64,000 bases of DNA. Source: Spiroplasma alleghenense (GTDB taxonomy: Bacteria > Bacillota_I > Bacilli_A > Mycoplasmatales > Mycoplasmataceae). Every line of letters begins with the position of its first letter. Within the stretch, counting starts at the first letter, position 1. Under the pieces are notes generated by a model. That model did not search any database, was not told where the DNA came from, and worked only from the letters and a program-made list of their open reading frames with translations. Below are positions 45,527 through 57,115 of this stretch, piece after piece. Both the position numbers and the translations under genes were made by a program. The stretch lies in contig NZ_CP031376.1 of assembly GCF_003363775.1 (NCBI RefSeq), forward strand, positions 310,001-374,000, in the 5' to 3' direction.

Positions 45527-45580
45527 AAAAAATCAACCTAAAAAATATCTTTGTGGTATTGTTAAAGGGTTGATTTTTTA
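45527..45580 (+). terminator. Terminator of the GH1/PTS operon
   Basis: AAAAAATCAACC (45527-45538) / GGTTGATTTTTT (45568-45579) with a 29-base loop. Confidence 0.75.
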
Positions 45581-45741
45581 TGTCAAAAAAGGCTGCATTT
45601 TTTCTAAAATAATGCGAAAACCTTAATCCAAAGTTACTCTAATTAATGATTAATATTTAAAAAAAGTTGGAAAATGAACTAATTTTAAGCAAATTTTTTT
45701 GCTTTAATCAAGATATTTTTCTAAATATAAAATAAAATAGC

Positions 45742-45757
45742 GGAATATTATTCTAAA
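45742..45757 (+). promoter_or_regulatory. Shared operator candidate, copy A (mannosidase 1 leader)
   Basis: GGAATATTATTCTAAA, containing the palindrome GAATA-T-TATTC, 66 bp before the first GH38 start. The identical 16-mer is found in reverse orientation at 57022-57037. The rest of the 300-bp gap 45523-45822 is AT-rich, with promoter-like TTGACT at 45781-45786 and no gene. Confidence 0.6.
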
Positions 45758-45822
45758 ATAATTAAAATAAAACCTAAAAATTGACTAATAAATTAAAATA
45801 AAAATGATAGGAGAAAAAGAAT

Positions 45823-48591
45823 TTGAAAAAATGAAAAATATATTTAGTGCCACATACTCACTGAGATAAAGAGTGGTATTTTACCAAAGAGGTTAGTGAT
45901 GCTTATTTGGTTGACAATATGAAGCAAATCATCGAAGCGAATGACAAAAATGAAAACGAGGCTCCATTTGTCTTTGATGCTCAGTATTCAGTTGTTGATG
46001 ATTTTTTAACATTATTTCCTCAAAAATTAGGAAAAATTAAAAAAATAATTAAGGATAGAAAATTAGTTGTCGGACCTTGATACACCCAAACAGATATGTT
46101 TAATGCAACTGGAGAGTCGATTGTAAGAAACCTATTAATCGGAACTAAGCTAAGTCAAAAGCTTGGTCATTCTATGGGAGTTGGTTATTTACCTGATACC
46201 TTTGGTTTCAACTCAAATCTACCTCAAATTATTGCTAAAACTCAAAATAAGGGAATTATCAATTGAAGGGGTGCTGATGATGAAATATTAAATAATAATT
46301 TATTTAATATTTGAGAAGCTGATGATGGAACAAAATGTCCAACTTACTCATTTTATAAACATGGATATTTCACTGGTGTTGGAGGATTGCTACAACAATA
46401 TAATAAAAAATGATCTAAATCTGCAGATTGAAAAGAGTGAGATCCAAAAACACGCGCAGCCGAACACGCGCAATACTATATCAATTTTGCGGATTCAGAA
46501 CTAGATTTTCTAAAAACTAAAGCGGCTTCATCAAATAACCGAATTCTAATGCCGGTAGGTTCAGATCAAATGCCAATGGTTTCGGGTTGAACTGAAATTG
46601 TTGCCAAAATGAACGAATTGGACCCGATTCATGAATGAATTCTAGGAGATTTTGAAAAATTCATGGATGACCTAATTAACGATCCTATTGTAATGAACAA
46701 TGCTAATGTTATTAAGGGCGAATTTAGAAATGGTCGTTATGCAAGAGCTCATAAAACTATCACATCTTCAAGATATGATATTAAAAAACTTTCAAAAAAA
46801 GTTGAGTACCAAATCTATAATGAATTAGAACCAATGGGAGTTATCTTTTCTAAATTAGGAGGAGAATATCCGTTTGAAATTTTATTAGAAGCAACCAAAA
46901 AATTGGTAGCCTCTCATGCACATGACAGTCTTGGGGGATGTAATACTGATGAAACTAATCGCAGTATTTTAAATCGTCTTGAAGCGGCTAGTGCAATTGT
47001 TGAGTCTCAGACCACATTAATTAAAAAGAGAATTTGTGACGCTTTAAATTTAGGTAATGGTAATTTAATTATTTTTAACACCGCACCTTACACAAGAGAA
47101 ATTGCAAATACTTTTGAAATACATACTAAGGAACAATTTTTTGAAATTCACAATGATAAAAATGAAAAAATTGATTTTAGTGTTGTCAACCAACGTTTTT
47201 TCAACAACGATGAATTTTCAATTCGCGAGGAAAGTCATATTTATGGTAATGGTTACCAAGCTATCGCAACTCAAAAAGATGATGGACCAATTAATGCAAC
47301 AAATATTCTTTTAGAAGAAAACGTTAAAGGTAAATACACTACAACAATCAAATTGAACGAAACAGTTAAAGGTTTGGGTTGAAAAATTTTAAAAGTAACT
47401 GAAAATAAAAATAATAATTTTGCTCTAAAATTTGACAAGCAAGGTAGTGAGATAGAAAATGAATTATTTAAAATCAGTTTAGATAAAAATATGAATTTCA
47501 CTTTACATAGCAAAAAAACTAACCAAATTATTAATAATGCCTTTAAATTAGAAGCAACTTTTGATGCTGGAGATACTTACGATTACTCCCCATCACATCA
47601 CAACCAAGGAGAAATTCAAGAGCTAATTCATTTTAAAGTTAATACTCAAACCAATAATAAAATTCATATAATGACAATTGATGCGAGTTTTAAAGTTCCA
47701 GAAAGTCTGGATTCTAAAAATTTTGTTGAACAAGAAGTGCGAATTAAAATTATTTTGGAAAATGATTTAATTAATTTCAAAATTGAAATGACAAATGAGG
47801 CTGCTGACATTAGATGAAGATTTTTAAATAATACCTCCGTTAAAGATAGTAAATATTCATATGCAGATCAAAGTTTTGCTCTAGTTAAAAGACTAATAGA
47901 TAATCCGAGTCACAAAAAATCAATTGATGAAAACTGAGTTGACGTTGCTGTTGAAATAGAAGCTATGGAATCAATGGTTGCTTTAAAAAACGAAAATTTA
48001 TCACACGCTATTTTTACAAAAGGAACAAATGAATATCAAATTATTGGAATTCAAAAAGAAACTATCGCCTTAACATTATTTAGAGCAGTTTCTTATATCG
48101 GGCGACGCCACTTAATTTATCGAAAAGGAAGAGCTTCGGGAGTGGATGACTATCCTCATGCAACTCCAGAGAGTAATCTAAAAATAAATTTAAGTTTTGA
48201 TTTTGCAATAAATATTTCTGAAAGTTTAGATAAGCAAAACCAAAAAGCAAAAGAATGATGTTGACCAGATACTTATTATCAAACTCAAAGTACTAATGTC
48301 TTTCATTGAAAAGGTGATACCTTTGTGATGACACAAAGAAAAATACCAACAATTTTACAAAGAGAGTTCTCTTTGCTTGATATAAAAGACATTGATAACT
48401 TAGTTGTAACAACTGTTAAAAAATCTTGAAATCAAAAATTTGATATTGTGCGTTTATACAACCCAACAAGTCAAAATATTACAATTGATACAAGTCTATT
48501 TAAGGGTGAAGCTGATTTATTAGATGTCAAAATTAAGGAATTTAGCAACATTATTAAGCCAAACCAAATTAAGAGTTACATTCTTAAATAA
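45823..48591 (+). CDS. GH38 alpha-mannosidase 1
   Basis: A 922-aa family 38 glycoside hydrolase that removes alpha-linked mannose, for example from N-glycan parts. Metal-binding PHTHWDKEW (H13, D15), the catalytic nucleophile D125 in LPDTFGFNSN and SHAHDSLGGCNTDE are all present, followed by the long beta-sandwich C-terminal half. There is no signal peptide, so the enzyme is cytosolic and acts on imported glycans. The start is TTG at 45823 behind ATAGGAG; the only nearby ATG (45831) is out of frame. TGA Trp codons are frequent. It is followed by the solute-binding lipoprotein, 17 bases away. Confidence 0.93.
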
Positions 48592-48608
48592 GAAAGGGGT
48601 TAATTAAT

Positions 48609-50588
48609 TTGAAAAAGTTATTAAGTTTATTTGCTTCTGCTTCAGTTACTGTTTCCTCGGTAATGAGCGTGGTTGCTTGTGGAGGAGTAAATAATAGCAA
48701 TACGATTTATTATTCATATGTTGATAATCGCACTGATAAGAATACAAAAAAACTATATACAGATGCAGCAGAAGAATATGCAAAGATTTATGGTAATGAT
48801 TTTAAGTTTAAAGGAATTCGCTATGATGATAACAACCAATTGGCAACAGAAATGCAAACAATTGGTAACTCGGGAAGAAACATGCCAGATATATTTTTAG
48901 TCTCAGTTGATAATGCCACAAAATTAGCAACCCTGGGTTATATTTTGCCTTTGGATGGAGCTGATGCTATTCCTGAGGCTGGTGAAATTTTACAAAATTT
49001 AAACTATTCAATCGATAAGTCGGAAGCTGCCATGAATTTATGAAAACAGGGAACTGCAACTGAAACTGATTTATGATCTAACTTCATGCCATTTGCAGTT
49101 CAATCTTCTAAAATAAAAAGTAATAATCCAAAAGCTCGAGAAAAAGATGCAGCACAATACGGAATCACTACTTATCTAGGAGTCGGAGGAGGGAGTGCCC
49201 TGGTTTCTAATAGTGATGAAGCATTGAATAACTTCAAAAACTTAGGTTTAGTTCAGGCTGGAAATGAATTTGATGATCAAGGTCAAATTAATTGAGTCGA
49301 TCAAGCTAATGTTTCTGTTGATAAATTAACTCAGGTATCTGCTTCAACAGGAAATTCAACTATAACTTCATTGTTTGATCGTGGTATGTGATGAATGTAT
49401 CCGGTTTACTCAAATATAATGAGTGATGAAATTGATGGAAAAGTTTATAAAGCGGCTGATGTTGGAGTAAACTGAATAAACGATGAAAGTTTACCTTACT
49501 TTGATAGTGGTGAAGGGAAATACTCAAGTGTTTTCTCAAACAAATACTTTAAGAACAGCGCCCAAGAGGTTTTGGGAAAATGATTTGATTACTATTCTCA
49601 ACAAATTAAAGTAGCGAAAAATACTTTAACAGGAACAACGGCGAATACTTCATATTTAAATATGAATCACCCAAGCCTAAATGCTGGAGTTCAAAGAAGT
49701 ATGCTATCTGGAGGGGAAGGAATTACTAAGACTGGAGAAATTTCAGCTTATGGAATAAATTATGAACCAAGCAGTTACTTTGATATGTTAGGTGGATTTA
49801 AATCATTTACTAAAATTGATTACATGCCTTTGGAATTTGTTAAATTATTTGATAAAGATAATGAAGTTGATCTATTTAAAAAATATGACGAACAAGACAT
49901 CGGTAAATGATTAGCACCAGCAGGAAGTGGAATGACAGTTTTCAATTCTCGTCTTGGATCCAATAAAAGTCGCTTAAAAGCTTCTCAAAGATTTGTTGAA
50001 TTAATGTTTGGTGCTAAGGAAGTCGAAGATAAAAATGGAAAAACCACAATTGTTCATTCAGATGATGGGGGACAATGAAACTTTGAAAAATCATTTACTA
50101 AGAGTTTAGAAGTTCCTTCTAAACTAGCAATTGTTGATGAAAGTCAAACTAAAAATGAAATTTTTGAAAAAAAATTAGAAGAAATCGCTGACAATAAATT
50201 TGCTCGTGCAATTGATGAGGTAGCAAACTTTGAAGGTAAAAACAATGAAAAAATAGAAAAAGAAGCAGTAATTAGACTTGAGAAATATCAAATTTGATTA
50301 GCAAGTGTGCTTTATGGAAGTGCAGAAACCACTCTATCAATGGCGCCTAATGTTTCTTCATATGATTTTGCCACAAATAATGACTGACATGGTAATAATG
50401 CAATGTTACCTAGCTTAAATAATGCTTTCAAAATGAGTGATTCTCAATTTGAAAATGTTTATGGAAAATTATCAGACACTGATACAAGTTACAAATCATC
50501 AAAAGAATATATTAGTAAACGTGAAGAGTTCATTGCTAATTTAATGAGAATCTTAACTCAACTAAATTACGAACTGGGTAAAAAATAA
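48609..50588 (+). CDS. ABC transporter solute-binding lipoprotein (carbohydrate type)
   Basis: A 659-aa predicted sugar-binding lipoprotein. Signal MKKLLSLFASASVTVSSVMS with lipobox VVACG. The mature part resembles family-1 extracellular solute-binding proteins: NTKKLYTDAAEEYAKIYG, then NMPDIFLVSVDNATKLATLGYILPLD near residues 95-120, and Trp-rich segments (RGMWWMYPVYS). It is about 150-200 aa longer than typical ones. Start is TTG at 48609 with AAAGGGG. Two permeases and an ATPase follow in the same operon, so it most likely binds the alpha-mannoside or N-glycan fragment cleaved by the neighbouring GH38 enzymes. Confidence 0.85.
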
Positions 50589-50611
50589 TTAAAAAAGAAA
50601 TGGGTGATTAA

Positions 50612-51157
50612 ATGGAACTTGCTTCAAAAAAACAACTAGTAGAAATCAAAAAGCGGTCAATTAGTAACTTTGAAAGTTTTAAAAAAAATAGTAAAATTTT
50701 AATTCCTAAATGAGTACTAATAGTTGTACTTTGCGCAGTCTTTGTTAATATTGTGTTGCTTAGTGTTATTCTTTTTGCCAATATTTTCGATCTCGACGCA
50801 ATTATTAACGGTGCTAATTCTACTAAGGAAGAAATAGCCAAAGCTCGCGAAGTATTTACCTTCTCAATAATTTCTTATCTTTTAAATTGTTTTATTGATG
50901 TGGTATTTATCTTCTATATTTATAGAGCTACCAAAAAAAATCCGATCGGAAGCATATTTTGTTTCACCTGAATGGCTGTATGAATGGTATTTACAATCGG
51001 AGTACTATTTGTTTTTCAAGGCTTTCTAGTGGTAAGAATACTAAATCTTTTGGTTGGAATAAGTGTTGTAGGAATTATCATTTACCTATTTTATTTATTA
51101 AGCCAAAATAAAAGAATATTAATGTATCAAAGAGAAAAAGAAAAACATTCATTATAG
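50612..51157 (+). CDS. Membrane protein of unknown function in the ABC operon
   Basis: A 181-aa protein with four or five hydrophobic segments (about 33-58, 88-110, 116-136 and 142-165) and a basic N terminus and C terminus. I do not recognise its family. GGGTGAT precedes ATG 50612. It sits between the binding protein and first permease with short gaps (23 and 13 bases), so it is likely co-transcribed and may be an accessory part of the transporter; that is inference. Trp codons include TGA. Confidence 0.7.
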
Positions 51158-51170
51158 AAAGAGGTGCCAA

Positions 51171-53513
51171 ATGACTTCTGCCAAAATTGAACAAATTAAG
51201 AAATTTCAAAAATCTGATTTACAAGCTCTTTCAAAAGATGCTAGCATTAAGGCTAATGTAAAAGTTTTAAAAGATGATTACAATGGATTTAAAAGAAATC
51301 TCAAGGATGAGAGAAAATTTAAATTAGCTGAATTTAGTGTTGCAAGAAACTTGGAAAGAAAATTATATTATTTTTTCGATAATATATTTCACAAAGAAAA
51401 TGTTGAAAAAAATAAAAGTAAAATGGATTATTACAAGAATAAGCGTCAAGAATTAATTGTCGACTATGGATATAAACCTACAAAAGAAAAAATAAAAATC
51501 AAAAAAGAAACTCATAAATTAAATATTGCCCAAGTAAAAAATAAATATAAATCATCTCAAAAACAACGAGTTGAGGATAATTTATTAATTGCGGCAAATG
51601 GCAATTGGTATGAAAATGAATTTTCGAATTTACCAATAACTCAAATAAAGGTATTTAAACAAGAGTATCGTTTGAAAAAAACTGAATTTAAAAATTATCG
51701 TCAATCAATAGAATTTAAAGAACTTGATAAAAATGAAAAGAAATTGAAATATTTAGAGCAAAAAGTTGAGTTGAGCGAAATTGAAAAGAAATTTTCTTAT
51801 GATGGATACTTGAACCAAGCCTTTGCAGAAAATGAAATTGATTTTCTAAAAATTTATTGAGAAAAAAAAGATGCTTATGAAAAGAAATTGAAATTAAGTA
51901 TTGAAAAATATTTAAATTTGCGAGACAATGTAAACTCTTCAAGTAAACAAGAACAAAAAAAAGTTCTTACTGAATTGAAAAAACAATATTGTGAAGATAA
52001 AAAATCTAATTTCATTAGTATGATAAAGCGTCAAACTAATTATAAAGCTTATCAAACTAAAAAAACAGATATTAAAAATAAATATTTATCTGATAAAAAA
52101 ACTATTATTTTTTCCAATAAAGTATTGTTAGCAAAATGAGAAATCAAAAAAATTAAAAATGACTTTAAGCAAGATTTTAATCACGATAAATTAATTCTGG
52201 TTTCTAAAAATGCTGATGCTACAAGTAAAATACCTGTACAACAATCAAAATGAAAAAAATACTTAGCTTGCACTTTAGGATTAATACTTCCTGGAAGTGG
52301 TCAAATATATAATGGCCAATACGTAAAGGGGTTAATTATGTATGCCTTGACTGCGATAATGGCCTTATTAGTTGCTTATGCATTTGGTTTTGGAAATATT
52401 GAAGGTAACGGGATTATCGGTCTTATTACATTAGGTAATTCAGAATACTTTTGATCCAACGGGGATGCGCGATACTTTGTAATTGAAGGAGCTTTAGGGG
52501 TTTTATTCTTAAGTTTTGCAATTACATATGCAATTATATCTGCTCGCGAATCATTTTTAGTAGCTCGCGCCAAACAGGATGGAGCTCGAGTAAAATCTTG
52601 ATTAGAAACTAAAAACTATTTCAAAGATGAGGGATATCCAATTGCTACATCAATTCCAGCATTCTTACTTGTTATGTTTATTATTTTCGTACCAATTATA
52701 TCAACAATTTTATTAGCATTTACTAATTATGGTCCAAATAATGTTTCTAACTTTGAATGAGTTGGATGGGAACAATTTAGAACTGTTTTCAACGGAGACT
52801 GAACCAATACAATGGTTTCGGTTTTAGGATGAACTGCAATTTGAACGGTTTTCAATGCTTCGGCTGCTTTCTTTCTGGCTTTCATTTTAGCAAGTTTAGT
52901 TAACAATCAAAGAATCAAGGGTAAAGTCTTCTTTAGATTAATTTACATTCTTCCATGAGCCATTCCTGGATTCATTTCAATTCTGTTATTTAAAGTAATG
53001 TTTATGCCAGGAAGTATATTGAGTAATATATTTGGAAATGATAATTTCCAAACCACACCATTTTATGCAAAAGTTTCATTATTAATGATTCAGACATGAA
53101 TGGGGTATTGTGTCAACTTTGTCTTAATTACAGGAATTCTTCAATCAATTCCAAAAGATTTGTATGAAGCTGCTGAAATTGATGGAGCAAGTTCATTGAA
53201 AAAAACTTGAAAAGTAACAATCCCATTAATTATTTTCCAAATGACCCCAATTCTAATTGGACAGTTTATTGGCGCCTTCAATAACTTTAGTATTATTTAT
53301 CTATACCTGGATGGAGGACCATATGATGTTAACTCAACATTATTTGGTGGAGCAGGAACAACCGATACTGTCGCATCACTAATCTTCAAATTAATTCAAG
53401 GTGGTGAAGTTGCAAAAGCTTCAGTTCTAAACATTGTTGTCTCTGGGGTGATTGTAGCGATCTCAGTTGGAGTTCTTATTAAATCAAAATCAGTTAAAGG
53501 AGGGACAGCCTAA
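51171..53513 (+). CDS. ABC sugar permease (MalF/UgpA type) with long coiled-coil N terminus
   Basis: A 780-aa permease. The first ~350 aa are Lys/Glu-rich and helical, with heptad-like patterns and no membrane helix (for example KKETHKLNIAQVKNKYK), followed by a basic stretch and LPGSGQIYNGQYVKGLIMY, a TM2-like hairpin. The MalF-type permease domain starts near 490 and carries the EAA loop EAAEIDGASSLKKTW. Normal permeases are ~300 aa. The coiled coil is presumably cytosolic. It is in one frame throughout with TGA as Trp; its stop overlaps the next start (TAATG). Confidence 0.88.
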
Positions 53514-55207
53514 TGCAAACTTTAAACCAACAAAGCTTATCTTTAAAGAGCAAAATAAAAAAATCAGAAAAAACAATTCCTGATCAATTAATTTTCTCTG
53601 TCGCCTCAGCCTTTAAGGAATTAAAGGGACAAAACTATTTTAGTATAAATAATAACGAAAAAATAAACTTTGACCGAAATGATTTGGCAATGGCAATTCG
53701 TTGCTATAAAAAAGAGGATTTAAACTGAAACTACAATTCAATTGCTTTGCTAATATTAAACGATCAAGTTAAAAATTATGATTTTAACAAGGATTTAAAT
53801 TATCATTTAGCTTTAAAATTTGCCAGTCTTTCATTTTCCTATGAAAGAGATAAACAAAGTAAAAGTATTACTCAAGGTTATGAAGTTCTCAAGGGTTTAT
53901 CGCTCAAACATGCCTATGAATATAAAAAAGAATTTTACACCGAGCTAAAACTAGCATATGAGCTTAAAAATAACCTTGATAAAAACATTTTTATCGATAA
54001 CCAACGCTCTTTAGTAAAATCAGATCATGGTAGTTTTTGAGATATCACAAGAAGTGTCTTCCAAGTTTTTACTGGAGAGATACAAAATTTAACAAATACA
54101 AAAACTAACTATATAGATTATAAAAAAATCGGACTGCTTTGTGCAGAGTATAATTTATTAAAATTAGAAGCAGAAGCTTTTTTAAGAAATAAAAAAAATA
54201 ATGGACTAGTAAATTCGGAAAATTATAATAATTTTTCAAGTACAATGATTTTAATTTTAGATGATCTTAAAAAGAGCCTCTACTTCATGAAGGACTATCG
54301 TGTTGAGGCAATGTTTTCAAATATGACAGAAATGAATGTTAAAGTTCACTTATCCGATTTGCCTCCAATGTCACCAATTGAGTGAATGGGAATGTTGATC
54401 CGTTATGGAATATTAATTCTTTGAGCTTTAATAATTATTTTTCCGATTGTTATACTAATTCAACAAGGATTTAATCTTAACAATCAAAAAGTTATTTTAG
54501 ATATTCAAAACTTTGAGTTCTCATTCAATAATTATAGAAGGTTATTTGAACAAACTTTATTTTTAAAATGACTTTTAAACTCAATCATTATCGGATTTTT
54601 CACAATGATTATAACAATATTTATTATTTCATTAACAGCTTATTCGTTTAGCCGTTTTAAATATCGAGGAAAAAGAAGCTTTTTGATAGCATTATTGGTT
54701 TCTCAAATGGTTCCAGTATTTACATCTTTATTAGTATTCTATATTTTTACAGAATTGTTAAATAACGCTTTCAATATGCCAAGAATTGCAACCTTGCTAT
54801 TAATTTATGTTGGTGGGGGAGTTGCAAGTAATACCATTATTCTAAAAGGATATATGGACTCGATATCTCAAGATATTGATGATGCTGCAAGAATTGATGG
54901 GTGTAGTCACTTCTGAATTTTCTTAAATATAATATTCCCTTTATGTAAACCAATGTTGGTATTGATTGCATTAATGTCATTTATTGGGCCATTTGGAGAT
55001 GTAATTTTACCATCCCTTATTTTAAGAAATCAAGAAGACTATACGGTCGCGGTTGGACTAAATATGTTTATTAATAGTGAAAGATTAATGAATTATGGAG
55101 CCTATTTTGCTGGTTCAACCTTGGTGGCTGTACCAATTGGAGTACTATTCTTAGTATTACAAAAATTTGTCGTATCAGGAATGACTTCTGGTGGAGTGAA
55201 AGGATAG
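53513..55207 (+). CDS. ABC sugar permease (MalG/UgpE type) with extra N-terminal domain
   Basis: A 564-aa permease. About 285 N-terminal residues form a soluble, helix-rich region with no recognised domain (KSKIKKSEKTIPDQLIF; TRSVFQVFTGEIQNLT). The permease part begins near 300 (GMLIRYGILILWALIII) and has the EAA loop DAARIDGCSHFWIFLNIIF. It overlaps the upstream permease by one base and lies 5 bases before the ATPase. The two permeases would pair in the membrane; the two extra N-terminal regions might pair in the cytosol. Confidence 0.88.
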
Positions 55208-55212
55208 TTAAT

Positions 55213-56289
55213 ATGAAAGTAGAATTAAGAAATTTATCAAAAAAATATGAGGGAAACCCCTTATATACACTAGAAAATATTAATTTAAACATCGAAGATA
55301 AAGATTTTTGTGTAATGTTGGGTCCCAGTGGATGTGGTAAAACCACTTTACTAAGAATGATAGCCGGACTTAACTCAATTACAAAAGGAGATTTGGTGTT
55401 TGATGAAAAAAGGGCCAACGATTTGCCACCCAAAGATCGCGATATTGCCATGGTTTTCCAAAGTTATGCGTTATATCCTCATATGAATGTTTATAAAAAT
55501 ATGGGATTTGGTCTAAAAATGAAAAAAGCCAAAAAAGATGTTATTGACCAACGTGTTAAGGATGTGGCTGAAATTCTAAATATTACTCACTTGCTGTACA
55601 AAAAACCAAGTGAAATTTCAGGAGGACAACGCCAAAGAGTTGCTTTAGGACGTGCAATTGTTCGTAAACCTAAGTTGTTTTTAATGGATGAACCACTTTC
55701 TAATTTAGATGCTAAATTAAGAGAGACAATGCGTACGGAAATAGTTAAGATTCACAAAGCGCTTGAATCAACCACAATTTATGTTACCCATGATCAAGTT
55801 GAAGCTATGACAATGGCTACCAAAATTGTTTTAATGAATGACCAAAAAATTCAACAAGTTGGAACTCCTAATGATTTATATGAAAATCCAGAAAACCTAT
55901 TTGTGGCCAATTTTATTGGGAATCCAACAATTAACCAGTATAAAGGAACTTTGGAAGGCGAAAGTTTTGTTAATGAATCAAAAACCATTAAAATCAAATT
56001 ATCAAAGTCTGAAATTGAAACTATTAAGAGTCAAAATAGTAAGTGAATTTATTTATGTGTTCGAAGTGAATCGATTAAGATTTCAAAGTCAAAAACCGAT
56101 ACTGAAGTTTTGGTAATTCACGTTGAATCTTTGGGAAAAGAAAAAGAAATTAAAGGATTTATTGATGATAGTTCAAATATTTCTGTCACTGTTGCCAATA
56201 CCTCAGATATTGTAGCTGATCAAAAAATCAATGTTACTTTTGAAAAGTATTTCCTATTTGATGGTGAAAGTCAAAAGAGAATTAGATAA
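55213..56289 (+). CDS. ABC transporter ATPase (MsmK/UgpC/MalK type)
   Basis: A 358-aa ATP-binding subunit of the carbohydrate CUT1 type. Walker A GPSGCGKTT (37-45), signature SGGQRQR (136-142), Walker B with D159/E160 in LFLMDEPLSNLD, then the switch His in YVTHDQ. A C-terminal regulatory OB-like domain (about 240-358) is shorter than MalK's and reads through TGA at 56044-56046. It energises the two permeases upstream. It is the last gene of the mannosidase-1/ABC operon, ending at a bidirectional terminator. Confidence 0.95.
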
Positions 56290-56297
56290 TATTAAAT

Positions 56298-56331
56298 AAA
56301 AATGACTCAATTTTCAAATTGAGTCATTTTT
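56298..56331. terminator. Bidirectional terminator
   Basis: Perfect 16-bp stem AAAAATGACTCAATTT (56298-56313) / AAATTGAGTCATTTTT (56316-56331), 2-nt loop, between convergent genes. Confidence 0.92.
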
Positions 56332-56339
56332 ATTAAAAT

Positions 56340-56984
56340 TTAATTTTCAATTAATATTGCATTTTTTTGAATATCTGTTAAATTCTGATTGCGAACATAA
56401 ATATCTACTTTTTTAGTATTCTTTGTTGAAGAATATAAGCCAACCCCGTCGTTAACCTCGCTAAAAATTCATTCTCTAACAATAACATCTTTAAAATAAA
56501 TATCTTTGTTGCTTTGTGTTGGGGTCTGATTATAGTTATCTACTCTAATAATTTTTGAAAGAACAAATTCTTCTTCTAAATCATTTTTATCAATGTGGCT
56601 TGCCTTGTATGCTGGTTGAGGATTTACATCTAAAACTTGATAATCTCAGGTTGGTGTTTGATTTGATTCATTTACTAGATAATCAAAAAACTCTATTTCA
56701 CTTAAAAATTGCATTTGCAAAGCTCGATACTTATTTGTATCAAATTTATCACTACCCATTAGTTTTAAAAAGTCAGTTATTAAAGGACTGTAATCATATG
56801 CTCTTTCATCGTTTTCGTTATTAAAGTGAATTATTGCTTTCTTATTGCTATATTCATAGTCACCAGTTATTTTACTTGATAAGTATAATAAAGCATTATC
56901 ACCGATTTCAAAACAACTTACTGTAGATAAAGCGGGTGTGGAAACCAAAGAAATGCTCGCTAAAATAGTTAAAATTCTTTTCAT
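56340..56984 (-). CDS. Lipoprotein of unknown function
   Basis: A 214-aa predicted lipoprotein. Signal MKRILTILASISLVSTPALS with lipobox TVSCF. The mature part has alternating strand-like stretches and no known motif (KAIIHFNNENDERAYDYS). Start 56984 is chosen because AAAAGGAG lies 7-10 bases upstream; an in-frame ATG 49 codons earlier would add a second hydrophobic stretch before a normal signal and is unlikely. It is divergent from the MATE exporter gene and shares with it the gap that holds the 16-bp operator. Confidence 0.75.
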
Positions 56985-57021
56985 ATATTGGTTGCTCCTT
57001 TTAGTAATTTTAACATTAAGG

Positions 57022-57037
57022 TTTAGAATAATATTCC
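57022..57037 (-). promoter_or_regulatory. Shared operator candidate, copy B (MATE / lipoprotein divergent gap)
   Basis: TTTAGAATAATATTCC, the exact reverse complement of the 16-mer at 45742-45757. It lies 79 bp before the MATE start and 38 bp before the minus-strand lipoprotein start. Confidence 0.6.
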
Positions 57038-57115
57038 AAAATTCTAAAAATAAAAATCCCAAAATTATTAATAGTAAAATAATATTGTATCTAAAGTATA
57101 CACAAGTGAGATAAA

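Noticed and set aside
45831-45833. ATG at 45831 as start of mannosidase 1
   Set aside because: It is out of frame with the GH38 motifs; only TTG 45823 gives the conserved N terminus with the PHTHWD site.
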